Assembly: GCA_023213395.1 (NCBI GenBank) | Contig: CM041465.1 | Location: 248,565,741-248,629,740 of the forward strand | Reading direction: 5' to 3' | Length of the DNA stretch: 64,000 bases | DNA from: Cycas panzhihuaensis | Taxonomy: Eukaryota; Cycadophyta | In this document: in pieces, positions 19,936 to 32,390 of the stretch | Numbering within the stretch: the stretch's first letter is position 1 | Layout of the letters: the number at the start of each line of letters is the position of its first letter | Made by a program: the position numbers and the translations under genes | Notes under the pieces: generated by a model | Databases searched by the model: none | What the model saw: the letters and a program-made list of their open reading frames with translations, nothing else | Told to the model about the DNA's origin: nothing

Positions 19936-21290
19936 ATTTAGCACACTAAAAAAGCATTAAAGATTAAGTTTTGGGAAGGAAAAAAGTAGCTTTCCTTATG
20001 ATTTTTAAGACTATCCATACTAAAAGACATTGTTTGGAGCATTAATTATGCTTTGAAATATGCATTTTTATTTTTTAGTTCCCACACTATCATACTATAA
20101 AATTCTTAATGGTATCATGAAGTTTATTTTTTTACAGTATTGTGGTAAACTTCGTGGTACCTTAGAGTTTATCAATAATAAAACAAACAATAAGGTAAAC
20201 AATTGCCAATATAAGACATGCTAAAATAAAAGTTAAACAAGCATGTATCGTAGTGGGATAAGGAAAAATGCATGATAAATGAATAGTTTCATCAATGAAA
20301 AACACCCAAAAGAGTAATACAAACATGGAATCATTATAAATAGGGGAAAAGAAAGGTGAACAATATTGATAAAGATACTAAAAGGTTATTCTTTAGCTCA
20401 TTAAGCTCATGTATGCAACCTCTTGTAGTCACTAACTATGGTTAGAATAAACATAGGCTAAAAGTGCACATATCCATTAATTAAAACAACAAGCAAACAT
20501 CAACACATATTGATAAAAGACCTAGGTTAATGTGAAATAAAATAAAATACTAAAAGCATGTATCTTTACTTAGCTATTAGCGAGATGAATGTGTACTTCT
20601 TAGATTTTGGGAAATAATGTGCCTCATAACTTGAGTGGAATAGGAAGATTCACAGTCCTAGGTAAAGTCAATATGGACTTCTATTTATTAAAGAAGAAGA
20701 GTTTTATACTAAAATAAGAAGAAGAAGCCTAGTTTATATTCTTTATTTAGATGAAGAAAAGTCTAAATCTAGAAGCCAAAGCTAGGATTATTATCTAATC
20801 TCTTAATGGATAAGCATTTCTTTTCTCCTATAAACTAGCATTTGATCATATGATTAACATTATAGGGTATGAAACTTTAATTCTAAGTATTCACAGGGTA
20901 TTGAACATGAATCTTAAACTTTTATAAGTTTAATATGACTCTAAACTGGAAATAAACTAAGTAAAAAGGTTGTGCTTTGTGAAGTTTAAAAGGTTGAAGA
21001 ACTACAGGCATTATATATGGGAGCTTCTCAAGGAATTTCAGGCATTCTAAATCCAACATATTCCCAAAGAAGAGAATCAACTATCTAGCTCTTTAGTTGT
21101 GGTAATTTCACTTCTTGATATTAATTTGGATTTAACTAATGGTTAACATTTAATTAAGATAATTACTAGAGCATTAGTACCTCACAGTGTGGAGCATTAA
21201 CAAATCTTTAAAGATGATAATTAAATACTTTAATTTATTAAAGGATAAGGTGAATTCATTGATTTATATATAAAGGATGTCTCATCTATA

Positions 21291-21797
21291 TTCTAAAATA
21301 TATAACTCATCCATGTACTATTTTATAAAGCTAGTCACTTTACTTAGATAAAGTACAATTAGAACTCAAGTTATAACTTAATATTGTAATTCCTAGTTGA
21401 GGGTCAACATTCCACTTTAAGCCTCATAACTGTCTAATGAGACTTATGTAATGTGAGGTTCAATAAGATGATAGTATGTGAAGTCCAATCCACATCCATC
21501 TATTGTAAAGTAATAGGCATTGAGCTCTTTATAAATTAAAGCCATGCTTACACTCATATAAGGAGGTTTTCGATGAGAGTCCAAACTCTGCCAAAGTTTT
21601 ATATCAGTCATCAATCAATTTGATTTGGTTATTCTTTTAGATTAGAGCTAATTTCTAATCCTCCATTCATATATTATGTTTATTTAATATGTGCTTGATA
21701 TGCTTTGTATATTGATGAGTTTATTGCATGTAGATTAAGAGAATAAAGATCATATTTAGGTTATTTTTCATTAGTTAAATTAATTCTAACTTTATCA
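21291..21797 (+). repeat. Cop-2 5' LTR
   Basis: Aligns with the 3' LTR throughout. The start reads TTCTAAAATATA where the 3' copy has TGTTAAAATATA. Ends CTTTATCA before TTTTGTATCAGAGC. Confidence 0.9.
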
Positions 21798-22439
21798 TTT
21801 TGTATCAGAGCATGTTTCTTGTGTTTCTAGCAAATGCTTTCATCTTTCAAGTAGGTAATTAGCTTTAACATGGATTAAGGATGTTGTCAATTACTGCTTT
21901 ATTGCTTATAGGCCATTTTCCTACTATTTGAGTTACTATCTAATATTGTTCACTAGTGAAACCCACTTTTTGGCACTTCACTATTTATTTTGGCATATTG
22001 CAAGTTTGTTTACCACTCGAAAGAGGTTATATATTGGTTGAGGCTTCATTCCATTTGGTCCATTTGGACCCCATTTACTCTATTCATTTCTCAAAATAAC
22101 TCATGTGATCATATTTTACAACCATCGACTATTTATGGCTTATTTAGGTTATAAAATCATCAAATCTCTATTATGGAGCTAGCTCATGGTATATAAGACT
22201 ATTTTCGGGCTTATTAATTATGGCAATATGCATTTTTTAGAATTTAGAAAATAAATTTATCACAAGAAGGTCATACAACCTTGTTTTTATTTTTTTGGCA
22301 CCCAATTAAGTTTCATCTAGTGAAACTCTAACATGTGACCATTTATTTTAATCTTCTTTTCACTTTAAATGCACTAGAACAAATGGAATTCAAATCCATC
22401 ATTCTATTCATGAGATACCTATAGTGGGCCAAATGAAAG

Positions 22440-22917
22440 AACAATAGATAGAAGCTCTATTTTCAATAATGAAATTATATTCAAACAGATAACAACACTT
22501 CACAATAGTAGATTTCATACATTTACAATAGATATGATATATTGTAGTAGTGAAACTTTATAAATAATATTCAATAGAGATAACAATAGTGTATGTAAAT
22601 AATATGTGATGGTATCAATAGAATAAAGGCACCTGATATAAGATATCTAGCAGCTTGACGAACCCTCTTTGAGGTGAGGGCAACCCTCCAAATAGGCACG
22701 AGGCCATTATCCTTTCAACAAAAAATTCTCTAAGATGCTCTTCAAAATGAGGGAGGCTCTATATTTATAGCCTTCACACCTAACTTAGTACTTTTCCCAC
22801 CAAAAATTGACTTCACAATAAAATAAAATAAATAATACTTCTTTTAATTATTTTTTGAAAACTAATTTCACCATATTAAATCAAACCGATTTCTTCATTA
22901 TTTTTGGAAATACTACA
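22440..22917 (-). repeat. Gyp-2 3' LTR
   Basis: Minus-strand start at 22917. The first 75 bp match 24261-24187. The downstream end was not determined because no target duplication could be found. Confidence 0.55.
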
Positions 22918-24184
22918 ATACCCCTTCCCTAAAAAATGACACTTTGCCCTCGAAGTATCGAAATTTACTTATAGCTCGATTCCACCACCACCTATTAGAT
23001 CCTGTAAGTCATGAAGATTTAGATCGGTCTTGTGTCTTTTGTGGGGTTGTACTAGCAAGTGTCTAGAATTTGCTGATGTTTGTTCTTGGGACCAAGTATA
23101 TGTAACTTCTTATTCTGACTCAGAAGGATCCTGGGACTAGTGAGGTATCTCAAATGCCTTGTCCTGGTCTTGCCTTGCATTTGCACCTTTTGTTTCCAAA
23201 TAGGATGGATTTTGGAAAAAGACGTGAAGGCTTCAGGAATAGAATTAATCGTGAGGGTCAAGGATTGATGATTACCTATTATGGGAAAAAGAAAAGGAGT
23301 AATTATGAACTAAGATCAAGCATAGCTTTGAAGGTATAAAAAGAAAGGATAAAATTTAGAATATGTCTTGGATGGAGATGTAAGTTTGTATAGGTTTTGT
23401 TGAGCCATAACTCTTTTTAGGAGAGAAATATGGATGGGCGATAAGTGATAGAGGTTCTTTATGAAAAAAAAACTTTAATAGGATTGTAGGATTGGTATTT
23501 GAATAATTGAAAAAATTTAACAAAAAAAGAAAATATTAATAATATGGAATTGAAGGGGTATGGACAAGATCAAACTGGGTTTTATAAGGGATAATATTAA
23601 AAGAGAAAACCTAACGAACATATTAAAGTTAAAGGGTGTCCTGTTGAGGATTGTTTATAGGGGGTGAAGGAGTAGCTGGGTAAAGAGATGGAGTAGGTTT
23701 ATAGAGGGAAATTAGAATTTGGCCTACGAAAAAACTAAAGTTAGGGGGATTAAGAGCATGGCTAACTATGGGTTTAGGAGGAAAGGGATTTTGTACTGCT
23801 ATTGAACTAGGGAAATAGAGAGGGCATATAAAATACCAAACAAATTATGCATGTGCAATACAGGATTAGTGGGCACCTTGCATGAAATTTATTAAGAAAA
23901 ATTTGCTTGTCCCTTATTGTCTTTGTGCTGCTCCTATAACTTCAATTTGTATTTCCTCTCTGATATTGAAATGGGGCTCTTCTATTGCTTGTGCTTACTT
24001 TGAGTCTTCTATGTCGTCATATTGTTTTCCTTATGCTAGATCTTATTCTAACTCTTGCAAAATCTCTAGGATCTCCTTATTAACAATGTCTTCTTCTTCC
24101 CTTCCTCATCAGTTTAAATCTCACCTTGCTTATGCTTCTTAAAAGCTATGGTAGCTGCCTCTGAAAACCAATACCTCTGAAAAT

Positions 24185-24261
24185 TAGTCTTTTCTAAAAA
24201 TTAATTTCACCATATTAAATCAAACCGACTTCTTCATTATTTGTGGGAATGCTAAAATACA
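24185..24261 (-). repeat. Gyp-2 5' LTR stub
   Basis: About 75 bp matching the start of the 3' LTR at 22917-22850, including the shared TTTCACCATATTAAATCAAA on the plus strand. The rest of the LTR is absent. Confidence 0.65.
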
Positions 24262-25259
24262 AATCTCTAAAGCATAAAAAAAATTATTGTCACATGTTTT
24301 ATTATTTGATGGTACACTCTAATTTTTCCATGTCTAAAGTATATCAACTTTAGAATATGAACTTTACCATATTCAAGGCATACTCTCTTCTCAATTGAAG
24401 CCTTCTCAACTTAGAATAAGTTTTTTAAAGCTATTTTTTACCAACTAAAGGCTTTATTACACTTTTCTAAAGGTTTTTCCAATATAGGATAATACAAAGT
24501 GATTTTTAATCATTTTACATGTATTTTTCACTTATTTTTAGTTAATGGTATGTGGTGCATTATTGATGTAGGTATGTTTCTTATTTAGGGAAGGTCTATT
24601 TTCTACCTTTGAATAGTGGCCCCTTCCTTACTTTATCCTTTATCATTTTGCACCCTTCTTTTATCCTTTATTCAATCAATTTTATTGCTTCAAGTTATCT
24701 TCTTTATCAAATTTATTAAAAATTCATCTTTGTACCTTAAATAAGACCACTTAAAAGGAATTTAAACTTGAAAGATTAAGTAAGATAACTCTGAATTGAA
24801 TCATAAGACTAATAATTCTGTAAGGGGAATGGTTAGGACTTATGGTGTAATCACTCTTGTACACATGAGTTATATTTATATAGATAAATAGGCCAAAGGA
24901 CAACTTGCTATCAAGTATATCAAGTGACAGATTGAGGTATAAAACCCATTCCCTTTAGTGTTCAAAAATAAAGCTAGACCCAAAGTGCATGAGCCTCTTA
25001 ATTTTTATCTTTCGCTAGATCTGTCATTTGGGATAAATCTAGCACAAGTGGATTCATAGTATTAGGGGGACGACTAAGCCTTTTATGGTCATATACTAAG
25101 GTATATTGAGGTTAACTTGCTTATATATTGATGTATGTAAAGTCCCTAAATTGCCATCTGTGGGCAAGTACCACTAGATAGAATAACAACTGAGGGCTTT
25201 CTTAGAGACATTAAAACTTAGTATTCTAACTTAGTAGCCTATTATTCAAATGGTATATA

Positions 25260-26294
25260 ATGGCGACAAAAATGCTCATTTCAAACATAATTAAACTATT
25301 TAAGAGTAATAACTTTTTGGATGAGAAGAAATAAGTCAAACATCTTTTAAACATGAATGAGTTTTTGGCCTATGTATCATATGACATAGTTAAACCTACT
25401 CTAATACCTGACCCAACTAATCTAAACAATATGATCCCTCTAGATCTTATTGCCCTTAGTACTTTTAGAGCTATAAGCAATCGTGCTCTATCCTTCCTAT
25501 ACTTAGCTATATAGGATAATGTAGAACTAAATATTTAAATAATAGATGCATCTTATGAGGCATAGGATCATATGTTCACTTTATGAGAAAAAAGATGACT
25601 AAAGAGAAATCATGCTAAAAGCATGCTTATATTCCATACCTTTTGTTGGCTCTATTCCTTCATATGTTACTAGAGTTAAAGCTATCAAGAACCAACTTGC
25701 CACTCTTGGAGCTCCTCCTTTTGAAATGACCTTGTTTCTAGTGTTGTAAATATCCTTCTTACCATGTACTATAGTTTATATCTCATTTATAAAATAACTT
25801 TACTACTATGGACTTTAATACCCTAGAAGGTATATTGAACTGATAAGGGACAACATCTTCTTCTAACACTACTCCCACATTCACAACTAGAAATTGAGGA
25901 AGGAAATAACTTATTTAGTAGCCTCTTATCTAATAATTTAGTTCTTTAAACTTAAATCAACCACTATAGTAGACTAGAAACTAATAGAGAAAATAGAATG
26001 TTACTTACCTCTACTATGACAAACTTGGGCATGTTATCACTAATTGCAGAAAGAGATAATCTAATTTATAACTTTTATAGACAAACCTTAGATAACAAGG
26101 AGGCTAGAATCAAGGCCAGAACTAACATCACAACAATAAATATAGCCAATAAAATAAGTAATAACAAAAACAATATCAACCAAGGAATTAGAAACAGGGT
26201 TGCAACAAAAAGTTATAGTAAGAAGGCCATGTGGTCAATACCCATGCCAATACCTAAAACTTGTTCTATGTCACTTTTTCTTCTAATCATTTAG
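25260..26294 (+). pseudogene. Cop-2 gag, decayed
   Basis: Begins MATKMLISNIIKLFKSNNFL, then MNEFLAYVSYDIVKP and DPTNLNN, the usual copia gag N-terminus (start Met, hydrophobic-L-F/Y-G-x-N-F, a Trp/Leu-rich helix). A zinc knuckle is readable at about 26002-26055 as YYDKLGHVITNC, so of C-x2-C-x4-H-x4-C the second Cys is now Tyr. Many stops. An open stretch at 25998-26294 lies in another frame and is a shadow. Confidence 0.75.
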
Positions 26295-26299
26295 ATAAC

Positions 26300-26480
26300 T
26301 CCTAGTTAATAGATTTTGGTGCCACTTGTTACATAACAAACACTAAAGAACTTTTAAAAGACACCAAGCATATTCATGCACAGATAATAACCTTTGGTGA
26401 TGATGTTATATATGATGTGGGTGAGATTGGGAAAGGTCCCACAAACTTGAATGATTCAAATATATGTCACCATATCAGTA
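26300..26480 (+). pseudogene. Cop-2 protease, decayed
   Basis: DFGATCYITNTKELL from 26312, corresponding to the copia D-S-G-A-x-x-H-x-T motif. Asp is kept, Ser is replaced by Phe, and His by Tyr. It is followed by ITFGDDVIYDVGEIG, the usual G-x-G-x-x flap region. The protease would cut gag-pol. Confidence 0.75.
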
Positions 26481-26859
26481 ATTTCTTATATGTATCTGGT
26501 ATGAAATAGAACCTACTTTCTATTGACCAAATTGATAAGCAAAATTTTGACGTACTCTTTAACCAAGGAACTTATACTATTTTAGATCATTTAACTAAAT
26601 AAGTAGTGGCTATAAGACATGATGACAATGGTCTATAGAAGCTTAATAGTATTCCACTTTCTTTTGCATATAATTAGAATATAAGTGCCATTATACATCT
26701 TACTCTAGTAGATAAAAGAAAAAAATTTGAATTAGAATATAAGTGCCATTATGCATCCTACTCTAGTAGATAAAAGAAAGAAAATTATTATAATAGACCT
26801 ACCTATTGATATTCAAGTTGAATCTTCGTATACTAAGGAGAAACCTACTCACAAGTGTA

Positions 26860-27520
26860 TTAAGGATCAATTATGGCATCAATACCCTAGTCATCTAAAT
26901 ATGTAGAGTCTTAACCTCACATTTATACTTTAGATGTTACATGGGCTACTGAAGATCAAACATGATAAAAGTTTCTATGAAGCTTATATTGTTAGAAAAA
27001 AACATAGAGAACCATTTAATTTAAAGTAAGCTTGACAATCAACTGAATCATTGGGCTTAGTTTACCCAGATATCTGTGCAACTATGTTGAAGGCTTCTCT
27101 AAATAATAGTTTATATTTTATTACATTTATTGATGATTATTTTTTGAAAGTTTAGGTTTACTTTGTAAAGAATAAATTTAAAGCCTTTGAGAAATTTAAG
27201 GAATTCAAAGCTAAAGTTGAAAATAAAACTGACACTACGATCAAGATGCTTTGTACTACTAATGGAGATGAGTACATATCAAATTAATTCACTAATTTTT
27301 GTAAAGAACATGGTATTAAATTCCAATTCTAAGCTCATAGTACTCCTTACTAGAATGATGTTACTAAACAAATGAATGAAACATTGGTGAATAATGCAAA
27401 AGTAATGGTTCATGTTGTAAACCTTGCTAACTAATTATAGGATAAAGTTATTAGTACAATGACTTACCTCACATTATGTTGTAAAAGTTTTAAATAATAA
27501 GAAGGTATTGACTATAAAGA
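26860..27520 (+). pseudogene. Cop-2 gag-pre-integrase and integrase, decayed
   Basis: LWHQYPSHLNM near 26872 is the pre-integrase H-x3-H motif. The integrase core follows: LVYPDIC with the first Asp near 27069, FITFIDDY, FEKFKEFKAKVE. The second Asp context (normally S-D-N-G-G-E) reads TTNGDE, and the Glu context (normally V-S-E-R-x-N-R-T) reads VTKQMNETL, so two of three catalytic acids are lost. Confidence 0.8.
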
Positions 27521-27529
27521 GACCTTCAT

Positions 27530-28010
27530 GCTTGTTGCCAACACGATAATTGCTTATCTAGTTATGTCATTAGTAATTTAATTCAAATGGCTTGCTTATC
27601 AAATGGATGTCAAAAGTGTTTTTCTCAATGGAGACCTCTTTGAAAAAATTTACTTGAGATAACCACTTGATTATATTGTTTATAGAAAAGAATATATAGT
27701 TTACAAACTTAAGAAATCTTTATTTGGACTCAAGCAGGCACCTCATGCCTGGTATATAAAGATTAATACTTATTTTCTTAAGTATAGAATCAATTGTTCA
27801 TCCTCTGATCCTAATTTATATATTCGGATCTACAATGATCTAATTACCATTACTATTCTCTATGTTGATGATTTATTAATCACTAAAAATTATAATGAAG
27901 GGATTTATAATCTCTAATAGGAATTCAAAAGTAGTTTTGAGAAGACTAACCTTAGACTCCTCCACTATTATTAACATTGAAATTTGGTAAGAAATAGGTC
28001 ACATTTTCTT
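27530..28010 (+). pseudogene. Cop-2 reverse transcriptase, decayed
   Basis: YQMDVKSVFLNGDLFEKIYL from about 27600, then KLKKSLFGLKQAPHAWYIKI, NLYIRI and ILYVDDLLIT with YVDD encoded at 27861-27872. The N-terminal third of RT is missing or unreadable: the segment before VKSVFLNG lacks the K-A-R-L-V-A-K-G block. Several stops. Confidence 0.85.
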
Positions 28011-28079
28011 ATTACAAGCTAAATATATGAATGAGCTCTTATAGCATTTCAGAATAAGTGACTACAAACCTTTGCCTAT

Positions 28080-28800
28080 ACTTATGGAGACTAGAACCAA
28101 ACTAACTTTGGATGAACATGGCAAACCTATCAATCTCACTCTTTATAGACAACTTATAAGGAGTCTGATTTATGTTACTAATACTCACCTTAATATCTAA
28201 TATGTAATTAGGATTTGTTTAAGGATTATGTATAAACATATATTATCATATTAGAAAGCCATAATTAGAATTCTTAGGTATATTCGTAATACCTTATAAC
28301 ATGGATTTGACTATAACCAAGATGATACTCCTATTCTAAAAGGATTTAATGATGCAGACTAGGCTAGTTACCATGATACTCGCCACTCTACTTTAGGTTA
28401 CTCTTTTGACTTAAACGTAGCTATTATTTCTTGGAGTTGTAATAAATAACTTAATGTTGCTTTATACTCCACTAAAGTAGAATTTAAAGTAATTGTTCAT
28501 GCAACTACTAAAGTAATTTAGATATATAAGATTCTTGCTAAACTTCATCTTTAACAAATTCAAGCTATTCTCATATATTGTGACAATCAAAGTGTATTGA
28601 AGATAATAAAGAACCCTATTTTCTATGTAAGAATAAAGCACATAGAGGTTCATCATCATTTCTTCCACTTATGTTCAAGATAGAGAAATTGATCTTGTGT
28701 ATAGACTAACTCAAGACTAGGTTATAGATATCTTCACCAAAGCACTTGGTAAACCAAAGTTTCAAAGGTTTTAGCATGACCTTGATGTTAAGATTAATGA
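28080..28800 (+). pseudogene. Cop-2 RNase H, decayed
   Basis: LYRQLIRSLIYVTNTHLNI, then RILRYIRNTL, HDTRHSTLGYSFDL, ISWSCNK, LYSTKVEFKVI and CDNQSVLKIIKNPIF. These are the copia RNase H landmarks in order (Y-R-x-x-I-G-S-L-x-Y, D-x-R-R-S-T-x-G-Y, S-S-x-E-A-E-Y, C-D-N-x-S). Stops and a shift lie near the 3' end. Confidence 0.85.
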
Positions 28801-28819
28801 GGTTATCATTAAAGAAGGA

Positions 28820-29327
28820 TGTTAAAATATAATGACTCCTTCATATGATATTTTGTAAAGTTAGTCACTTTACTTAGATAAAGTATAATTAGAATTCAGG
28901 TTATGACTTAATATTGTAATTCTTAGTTGAGGGTCAACACCACACATTAAGCCTCATAACTATCTAATAAGACTTATGTAATATAAGGTCCAATTAGGTG
29001 AAAGCATATGAGGTCTAATCTATATCCACCTATTATAAAGTGATAGATATTAAGCTCTCTATAAATTAAGCCCATGTCACCATTCATATAAGGATGATTT
29101 CTATGAGATTCCAAACTCTACCAGAGTTCTATATCAATCATCAATCAATTTGATATCATTATTCTTTTGGTTTAGAGCTAATTTCTAAACCTCTATTCAT
29201 ATCTTATATTCATTTAATATATTCTTAATATGCTTTGTATATTGATGAGTTTATCTCATGTTGGTTAAGAGGATAAAGATCCTATTAAGGTCATTTTTTA
29301 TTAATTAGATTAAACCTAGCTTTATCA
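28820..29327 (+). repeat. Cop-2 3' LTR
   Basis: TGTTAAAATATAATG ... CTTTATCA, preceded by the short purine tract AAAGAAGGA. Followed by the target duplication CTATA. Confidence 0.9.
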
Positions 29328-29459
29328 CTATAGACCCAAAGTTTAAAATTATAGAAATCATAAATGAAGGGGATATTTAATTAAAGTCAAATAAGATTCA
29401 TAAATGATTGATTTCTTTATTCCTCTTTGATATTAATGATTTACCTAAGTTTAAAGGTT

Positions 29460-30460
29460 CTAAAGAGGAACACTCAGGGAGAATAATACATAATAACATT
29501 AAGTTTAATATTGGCACTTAGGAAGAATAAAAGAAAATAAAGATTAGTAAGGAGTATATAGGACCAAAAGAGGAAGTAATTATGTCCTTATATTATAAGC
29601 ACATGCATGTATTTATTTAAACATATGAAAGCTTCAAATTTCTTAAGCTTAACATTACATAAGATGCCGTACCCTTGAAAGCTTGGGTTACACCATTTGA
29701 ATAGAAGAAAAAAACTAAAAATCCTAAAATAAAAGACCTAATTTAGAGAGAGGTTCAAAAACTTCAAGAGTTGGGTATTATCTTTCCTATAAGGTATTCC
29801 ACTTGGGTAACTAATTTTGTTTTGGTAAGGAAGAAAAATAAAGATATAAGGTTATGTGTCAACTTCTAAAATTCAAACAAATAATTCTCTTCCAAGGATA
29901 GAATATATATTATAAATGATTATAATGTTTAAAATGATATCCTTATTAGGTATATTTTTAGGATATAATAAGGTTTTGGCAGCTAATAAATCTTATTTTA
30001 AGATGCCTTCCACAACTATCTATGGGACTTTTACCTATACAAAATATTTATTGGTGAACATTACAAAGGGCAACAGATTACATTTTCAAGGCATAGATGA
30101 GATTCATCATTGTGATCTATCTAGATGACATAAGAATGTTCTTTAAAAGTCATATTGACCATGTAGATTATTTAAGAATTTTTTTCTAAAGATGTAGAGA
30201 GTTTGGAATTTCTCTAAATCTAAAGAAAATAATCTTTAAAGTGACCATTAGAAAGTTATTAGCTCAAATTTTAAAGGAGGGAACTCTCAATTATCTAGAG
30301 TGTACCAAATCTATTAAGGAATTGCCACTTCCTACAAACAAGGAAACTATATAAGCCTTTTTGAGAAAATTAACCTTTTACAAGGGATTATCACAAATTT
30401 TATGAGCATTACTCTCCTTATTAATAAAGTTCTAAGGAATGAAGTAGAGTTCAAGTTGAT
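29460..30460 (+). pseudogene. Gyp-3 reverse transcriptase, decayed
   Basis: Reads YKHMHVFI, PLKAWVTPFE, then REVQKLQELGIIFPIRYSTW, FVLVRKKNKDIRLCVNF, the Tat RT entry. After a damaged centre, IYLDDIRMFFKSHIDHVDYL with the YLDD catalytic box at 30118-30129 is followed by CREFGISLNLKK and IRKLLAQILKEG. The lineage wording (VFAW-x-YE-x-x-K upstream, YLDD) fits Tat/Ogre-like elements. Frames change at least three times. Confidence 0.85.
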
Positions 30461-30479
30461 TGAAGAAGCAAAATATACT

Positions 30480-30940
30480 TTTTGTTAGATTAAGGAATGC
30501 ATTAGAAGGCCTTTATCTTGATTTCTAAAGAGACTTCATTATGTGCTCTTACGCCTCAAAAGGGACTCATGCAGCCATGTTAATGTAGCAGGATGAAATG
30601 TGGTAGAAAAGACATATAACATTCTTAAGGAAAGCTTTAAAAGATTATTAGTTAAGATATTTAGAGGTAAGAAAATAGGCTTATGCTCTCATTAAGTCTA
30701 TAAAATATTTTGAGGCTTACATCCTTCATAATCATACTATAGACTATGTCCCATTAGCCTTAGTAAGGGCTATGCTTGATCAAGTAAAACCAACTAGAAC
30801 ATGGGCTTAATGGATAGCTAAGATCCATGACTTTGATATTGATGTTGAACCTATAAGATTGGCAATAGGTCAAGGCCTCTATAAGCTTTTAGCAGAAGAT
30901 CAAGTCATGGTTCTAGTTGAGCAAGAAAAGGGATGAAAAA
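30480..30940 (+). pseudogene. Gyp-3 RNase H, decayed
   Basis: MCSYASKGTHAAMLM near 30540 corresponds to the gypsy RNase H opening (normally A-S-x-x-A-I-G-A-V-L-x-Q). Later EVRKXAYALIKSIKYFEAYI (X is a stop) and ARTW-like LDQVKPTRTWA near 30775, ending IHDFDIDVEPIRLAIGQGL and a short acidic tail. Shifts and stops throughout. Confidence 0.7.
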
Positions 30941-30959
30941 AAAATCATAAAGAATTAAC

Positions 30960-32265
30960 TAATCAATTAATACCAAGTTTGAGGATCAAGTTAGCACCAA
31001 TCTTGATCATCTTCTTATGAATATTATTTTCTATCTTAAGAAAATCATTTGTCCTAATTCTTTAGATAAAAAGGCAATAAGATCTTTAAAGTTAAGAGTG
31101 ATCCCATATGTACTTTTGCAAGGACAATTATATAGGAGAGGTTATAATGGAGTCCTAATAAAGTGTTTAGGAATGGAAGAGGTCTATAAGGCATTAGACA
31201 AGTTCTATATAAGACTTTATATAGGCCATTATTTAGCTAAAACTACTACTCACAATATTCTTAGGGTGAGGTACTTTTATCCTATTATGTTTGAGGTTTC
31301 ATTTAAGAGAAAAAGGAGTTGGTAGGCTTGCTAAAAACTTGTAGGGAAGTAAAGACTAGTAATAATGTCATTGTAATCCCATTTTGCTAATCATGCCTTT
31401 GAATATTAGGGTTTATATTTCATTATATCTATTAATCTAACTTCTAGAAAAGGTTACATTTTTATCCTGATGGCCATTGGTTACTTTATTAGGTGGCATG
31501 AAGCTATAACATCTAGAACAACCACTTTTATTATGGTAATGAGATTCCTAAATAAGTGATTATGCTTAAGCGTGGTATTCTAGATTTCCTAGTATTAAAT
31601 AATGAGCTTGCATTTGTATCAACTAAGATAATTGAATTATGCTAAAATCATCAAATTCACATCAATTTCTTTTCAAACTACTATCCAAAAGGGAATGGTT
31701 TAGTAGAATCCTCTAATAAGAACTTAGTGTCAATCTTGAAGAAGATAGTTAAATTAAATCAGAGAGATTAGCATTTGAAGTTGTATAAGGTTTTATGGGT
31801 TGACAGGATTACCAACAAGGATGCTATAAAATCTTCCCCTTATCTATTATTATATGGTAAGGATGTAGTTTTATTAAAGTATCTTACCTTAGTATCTCTT
31901 TAGTTAATTGATCTTAATAAGAGAGAGTTGTCTCTTATTAACAAGAGATTATAGGATGTGTTAGCTTTGGAAGAAAAGAGAGAAGAGGCTAGAGAGAATT
32001 TCTAGTAACACTAACAAAAAGTTAATTAATATTTTGATCGAATAATTACCACTAAAAAGAATTTCCAACTAAGGGACATGATCTTAGTTTATAATAAAGC
32101 TAAGGAAAAGATAAGTGTATATAAGAAGTTTAATTTGTTATGGTTAGGTCTATTAGAGATAGTTGAGGAAGTTAGCATCAATGCTTTCAAGTTGAAGACT
32201 TTAGAGGGAGATCTACTACATACCCTAATCAATAGATGGTATCTCAAAAGCTTCTTTACATGAAT
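30960..32265 (+). pseudogene. Gyp-3 integrase, decayed
   Basis: Open stretch at 31017-31325 holds the region before and into the zinc finger (LRVIPYVLLQGQLYRRGYNG, HYLAKTTTHNILRVRYFYP). The core shows MAIGYFIRWHEAITSRTTT, then VLNNELAF (Asp replaced by Asn) and YYPKGNGLVESSNKNLVSIL (Glu kept). The C-terminal tail at 32078-32263 reads DMILVYNKAKEK, FNLLWLGLLEIVEEV and LKTLEGDLL, typical of Tat integrases. An open reading on the other strand at 32089-32274 is a shadow. Confidence 0.85.
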
Positions 32266-32390
32266 GTATATCAAATAATTATGTAAATAACTATATATTC
32301 TTGCTAAAATTTGTCTAAAGAGAATAACATTTAGCTCTCACACCAATTGATGATGAACACAACCGTAGAATCACTTAAAGAGGGAATATG

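Larger units (their letters stand above)
17574..21290. other. Old sequence, possibly the Gyp-1 5' LTR and flank
   Basis: No gene seen. The minus-strand open stretches at 18083-18331 and 19545-19742 have no recognisable motif. Contains a (CTT)n tract at 18845-18867 and a palindrome cluster at 19895-19935. Its right end is cut by the Cop-2 insertion. No LTR boundary could be fixed. Confidence 0.35.
22440..24261 (-). mobile_element. Gyp-2: truncated chromovirus-type gypsy remnant
   Basis: A 3' LTR starts on the minus strand at 22917 with TGTAGTATTTCC, preceded by the purine tract AGGGAAGGGG and, before that, FEGKVSFFREGVL and a stop, a typical chromovirus pol C-terminus. The same LTR start (AATAATGAAGAAGTCGGTTT) recurs at 24261-24190, but only for about 75 bp, so the 5' LTR is truncated. 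TATA-like CTATAAATATAGAG is at about 22758-22771. The interior is only about 1.25 kb, so most of gag-pol is gone. The outer end near 22440 is a guess. Confidence 0.6.
21798..25259 (+). other. Cop-2 leader with a nested insertion
   Basis: PBS at 21798-21811, then 3.4 kb without copia coding sequence before the gag start. About 1.8 kb of it (about 22440-24261) is the Gyp-2 remnant. The rest shows nothing recognisable. Confidence 0.6.
21291..29327 (+). mobile_element. Cop-2: full-length Ty1/copia element
   Basis: LTRs at 21291-21797 (507 bp) and 28820-29327 (508 bp), flanked by a perfect 5-bp duplication CTATA (21286-21290 and 29328-29332). The PBS TTTTGTATCAGAGC follows the 5' LTR. The order gag, protease, integrase, RT, RNase H is the copia order. 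A minus-strand chromovirus remnant (Gyp-2) lies in the long leader. All frames contain stops. The LTRs differ at many sites, so it is old. Confidence 0.9.
29328..32390 (+). mobile_element. Gyp-3: Tat-type gypsy pol remnant
   Basis: Plus-strand RT, RNase H and integrase in gypsy order, entered on the left by Cop-2, whose target duplication sits at the junction. After the last open stretch (to 32262), a purine-rich CTTAAAGAGGGAA (about 32373-32385) precedes TGCTAGCTAAGG, a possible but unproven 3' LTR start. The gag and protease part is not visible and may lie left of Cop-2 or be lost. Confidence 0.75.

Noticed and set aside
23882-24142. 86-codon plus-strand reading in Gyp-2
   Set aside because: The minus strand here, with Glu/Gln-rich frames, fits the gag side of Gyp-2 better; the plus reading is probably its shadow.
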